Assembly: GCA_900551305.1 (NCBI GenBank)
Contig: URVK01000101.1
Location: 1-6,206, forward strand
Length of the DNA stretch: 6,206 bases
From: an uncultured Collinsella sp.
GTDB taxonomy: Bacteria > Actinomycetota > Coriobacteriia > Coriobacteriales > Coriobacteriaceae
Direction of reading: 5' to 3'
In this document: piece after piece, positions 5,662 through 6,206 of the stretch
How positions within the stretch are numbered: the stretch's first letter is position 1
Layout: each line of letters begins with the position of its first letter
Notes under the pieces: model-generated
The model's database searches: none
What the model was told of the DNA's origin: nothing
Seen by the model: the letters and a program-made list of their open reading frames with translations, nothing else
Made by a program: the position numbers and the translations under genes

Positions 5662-5696
5662 AGGCGCAGGTATGTGATGGTGATAAACGCCTAGAC

Positions 5697-6206
5697 CTAC
5701 TCCTGGGGCATAGCCGGCATGGCCACCGTGGCACCCGGGTCCTCGCCGGCGCCGTCCACGAGCGGCAGACCGCCCTCATGCGCAGGTCCTGCCGGAACCG
5801 TCGCCGCACCGCCAAAGACGGCAGCGGAGGCCTCGTGGTTCTCGGCAACCGCGCCCTCCGTATCAATCGCCACCTGGGGCTCGTCGTCAAAGTTGGGGAC
5901 ACCCTGGGGCTCGGTGGGAACGGGCTCGGCGGTCGCATCGGAAACGGGCTCGGCGTCGACCGGCGCATCGCCCTCGTCAGCGCCCTCGTCAGCGCCCTCG
6001 TCCTCGGCAGCATCTTCGCCGTTCGCAGCGGCGACGGCCTCGTGAGGATCCTTGCCCTCGGCCTCGGCGCGCATGCCCAGCACCAGGTTGCGTAGGCCCG
6101 CGACCGTGCCCTCCACGTCGGGGGCAGGCTGGTCGGCGTGCAGATAGGCCCAGTCCATCATAAAGGGAGCCGAAGACAGCGCACCGATGGCCAGGGAGGC
6201 TACGGC
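5697..6206 (-). CDS. C-terminal part of an unidentified membrane protein with an acidic tail
   Basis: The frame is open to the right edge, so the start lies outside the window. The first visible residues, AVASLAIGALSSAPFMMDWAY, are hydrophobic and look like the end of a membrane helix. The ATG pair near 6161 has no Shine-Dalgarno and falls in this segment, so it is not the likely start. A short helical stretch follows (PDVEGTVAGLRNLVLGMRAEAEG). The remaining 110 or so residues are low complexity, rich in Glu, Asp, Ala, Pro and Gly, including three ADEG-like repeats, and are probably disordered and cytosolic or surface-exposed. I do not recognise the family. The gene ends 136 nt before the YtxH-like start, with a promoter between, so it is probably a separate unit. 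Confidence 0.7.
   Translation of the reverse strand, partial: AVASLAIGALSSAPFMMDWAYLHADQPAPDVEGTVAGLRNLVLGMRAEAEGKDPHEAVAAANGEDAAEDEGADEGADEGDAPVDAEPVSDATAEPVPTEPQGVPNFDDEPQVAIDTEGAVAENHEASAAVFGGAATVPAGPAHEGGLPLVDGAGEDPGATVAMPAMPQE
5970..6005 (-). repeat. Three tandem 12-bp repeats in the acidic tail gene
   Basis: The unit GCCCTCGTCAGC (plus strand) occurs at 5970-5981 and 5982-5993, with a third copy diverging in its last three bases at 5994-6005. It encodes the DEGADEGADEG-like stretch of the disordered tail. Length variation by slippage would stay in frame, since 12 is a multiple of three. Confidence 0.85.

Noticed and set aside
5697..6161. The acidic protein as a complete gene starting at the ATG at 6161
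   Set aside because: No Shine-Dalgarno precedes it. The frame is open and hydrophobic up to the window edge, so it is a truncated larger gene.

Overview
The window reads as a chromosomal segment of a GC-rich gut actinobacterium of the class Coriobacteriia, most likely Collinsella or a close relative. This rests on base composition, codon use, and gene families recognised from memory; no database was searched. Every gene I can support lies on the minus strand, so transcription runs from high to low coordinates. No RNA genes, insertion sequences or CRISPR arrays are visible.

In transcription order, the right end (6206-5697) holds the C-terminal part of an unidentified membrane protein with a long acidic, low-complexity tail. 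A gap with a perfect TATAAT box follows. It drives a two-gene unit: a YtxH-like small membrane protein (5560-5171) and a double PRC-barrel protein (5171-4416), overlapping by one base. A strong hairpin terminator (4394-4365) follows, only about 20 nt before the next start codon. The next gene (4343-2937) encodes a membrane-anchored, cell-surface polysaccharide-deacetylase-like protein. Its fold motifs remain, but most metal-binding and catalytic histidines are gone, so it is probably a pseudoenzyme. Its stop codon lies inside a 40-bp palindromic, REP-like element.

The left third looks like a magnesium module. A 328-nt untranslated region contains an extended -10 promoter and an RNA that can fold into a compact three-way junction competing with a long hairpin. 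It also holds an unusual start region: a strong Shine-Dalgarno and ATG open a 10-codon ORF ending 1 nt before an ATG of the next gene. That gene (2608-764) has two PRC-barrel-like segments, an MgtE N-domain, a CBS pair and the plug helix of Mg2+ channel MgtE. Its five-helix membrane part lacks the MgtE pore signature. Eight bases later begins an NRAMP-family transporter (755 to the window edge) whose ion-binding motifs are altered (DPGN to DAGG, MPH to APW), as in the NRAMP-related Mg2+ transporters (NRMT). My main inference is that the MgtE-like protein is a Mg2+ sensor or regulatory partner of the NRMT rather than a channel itself, possibly with RNA-level control from the leader.
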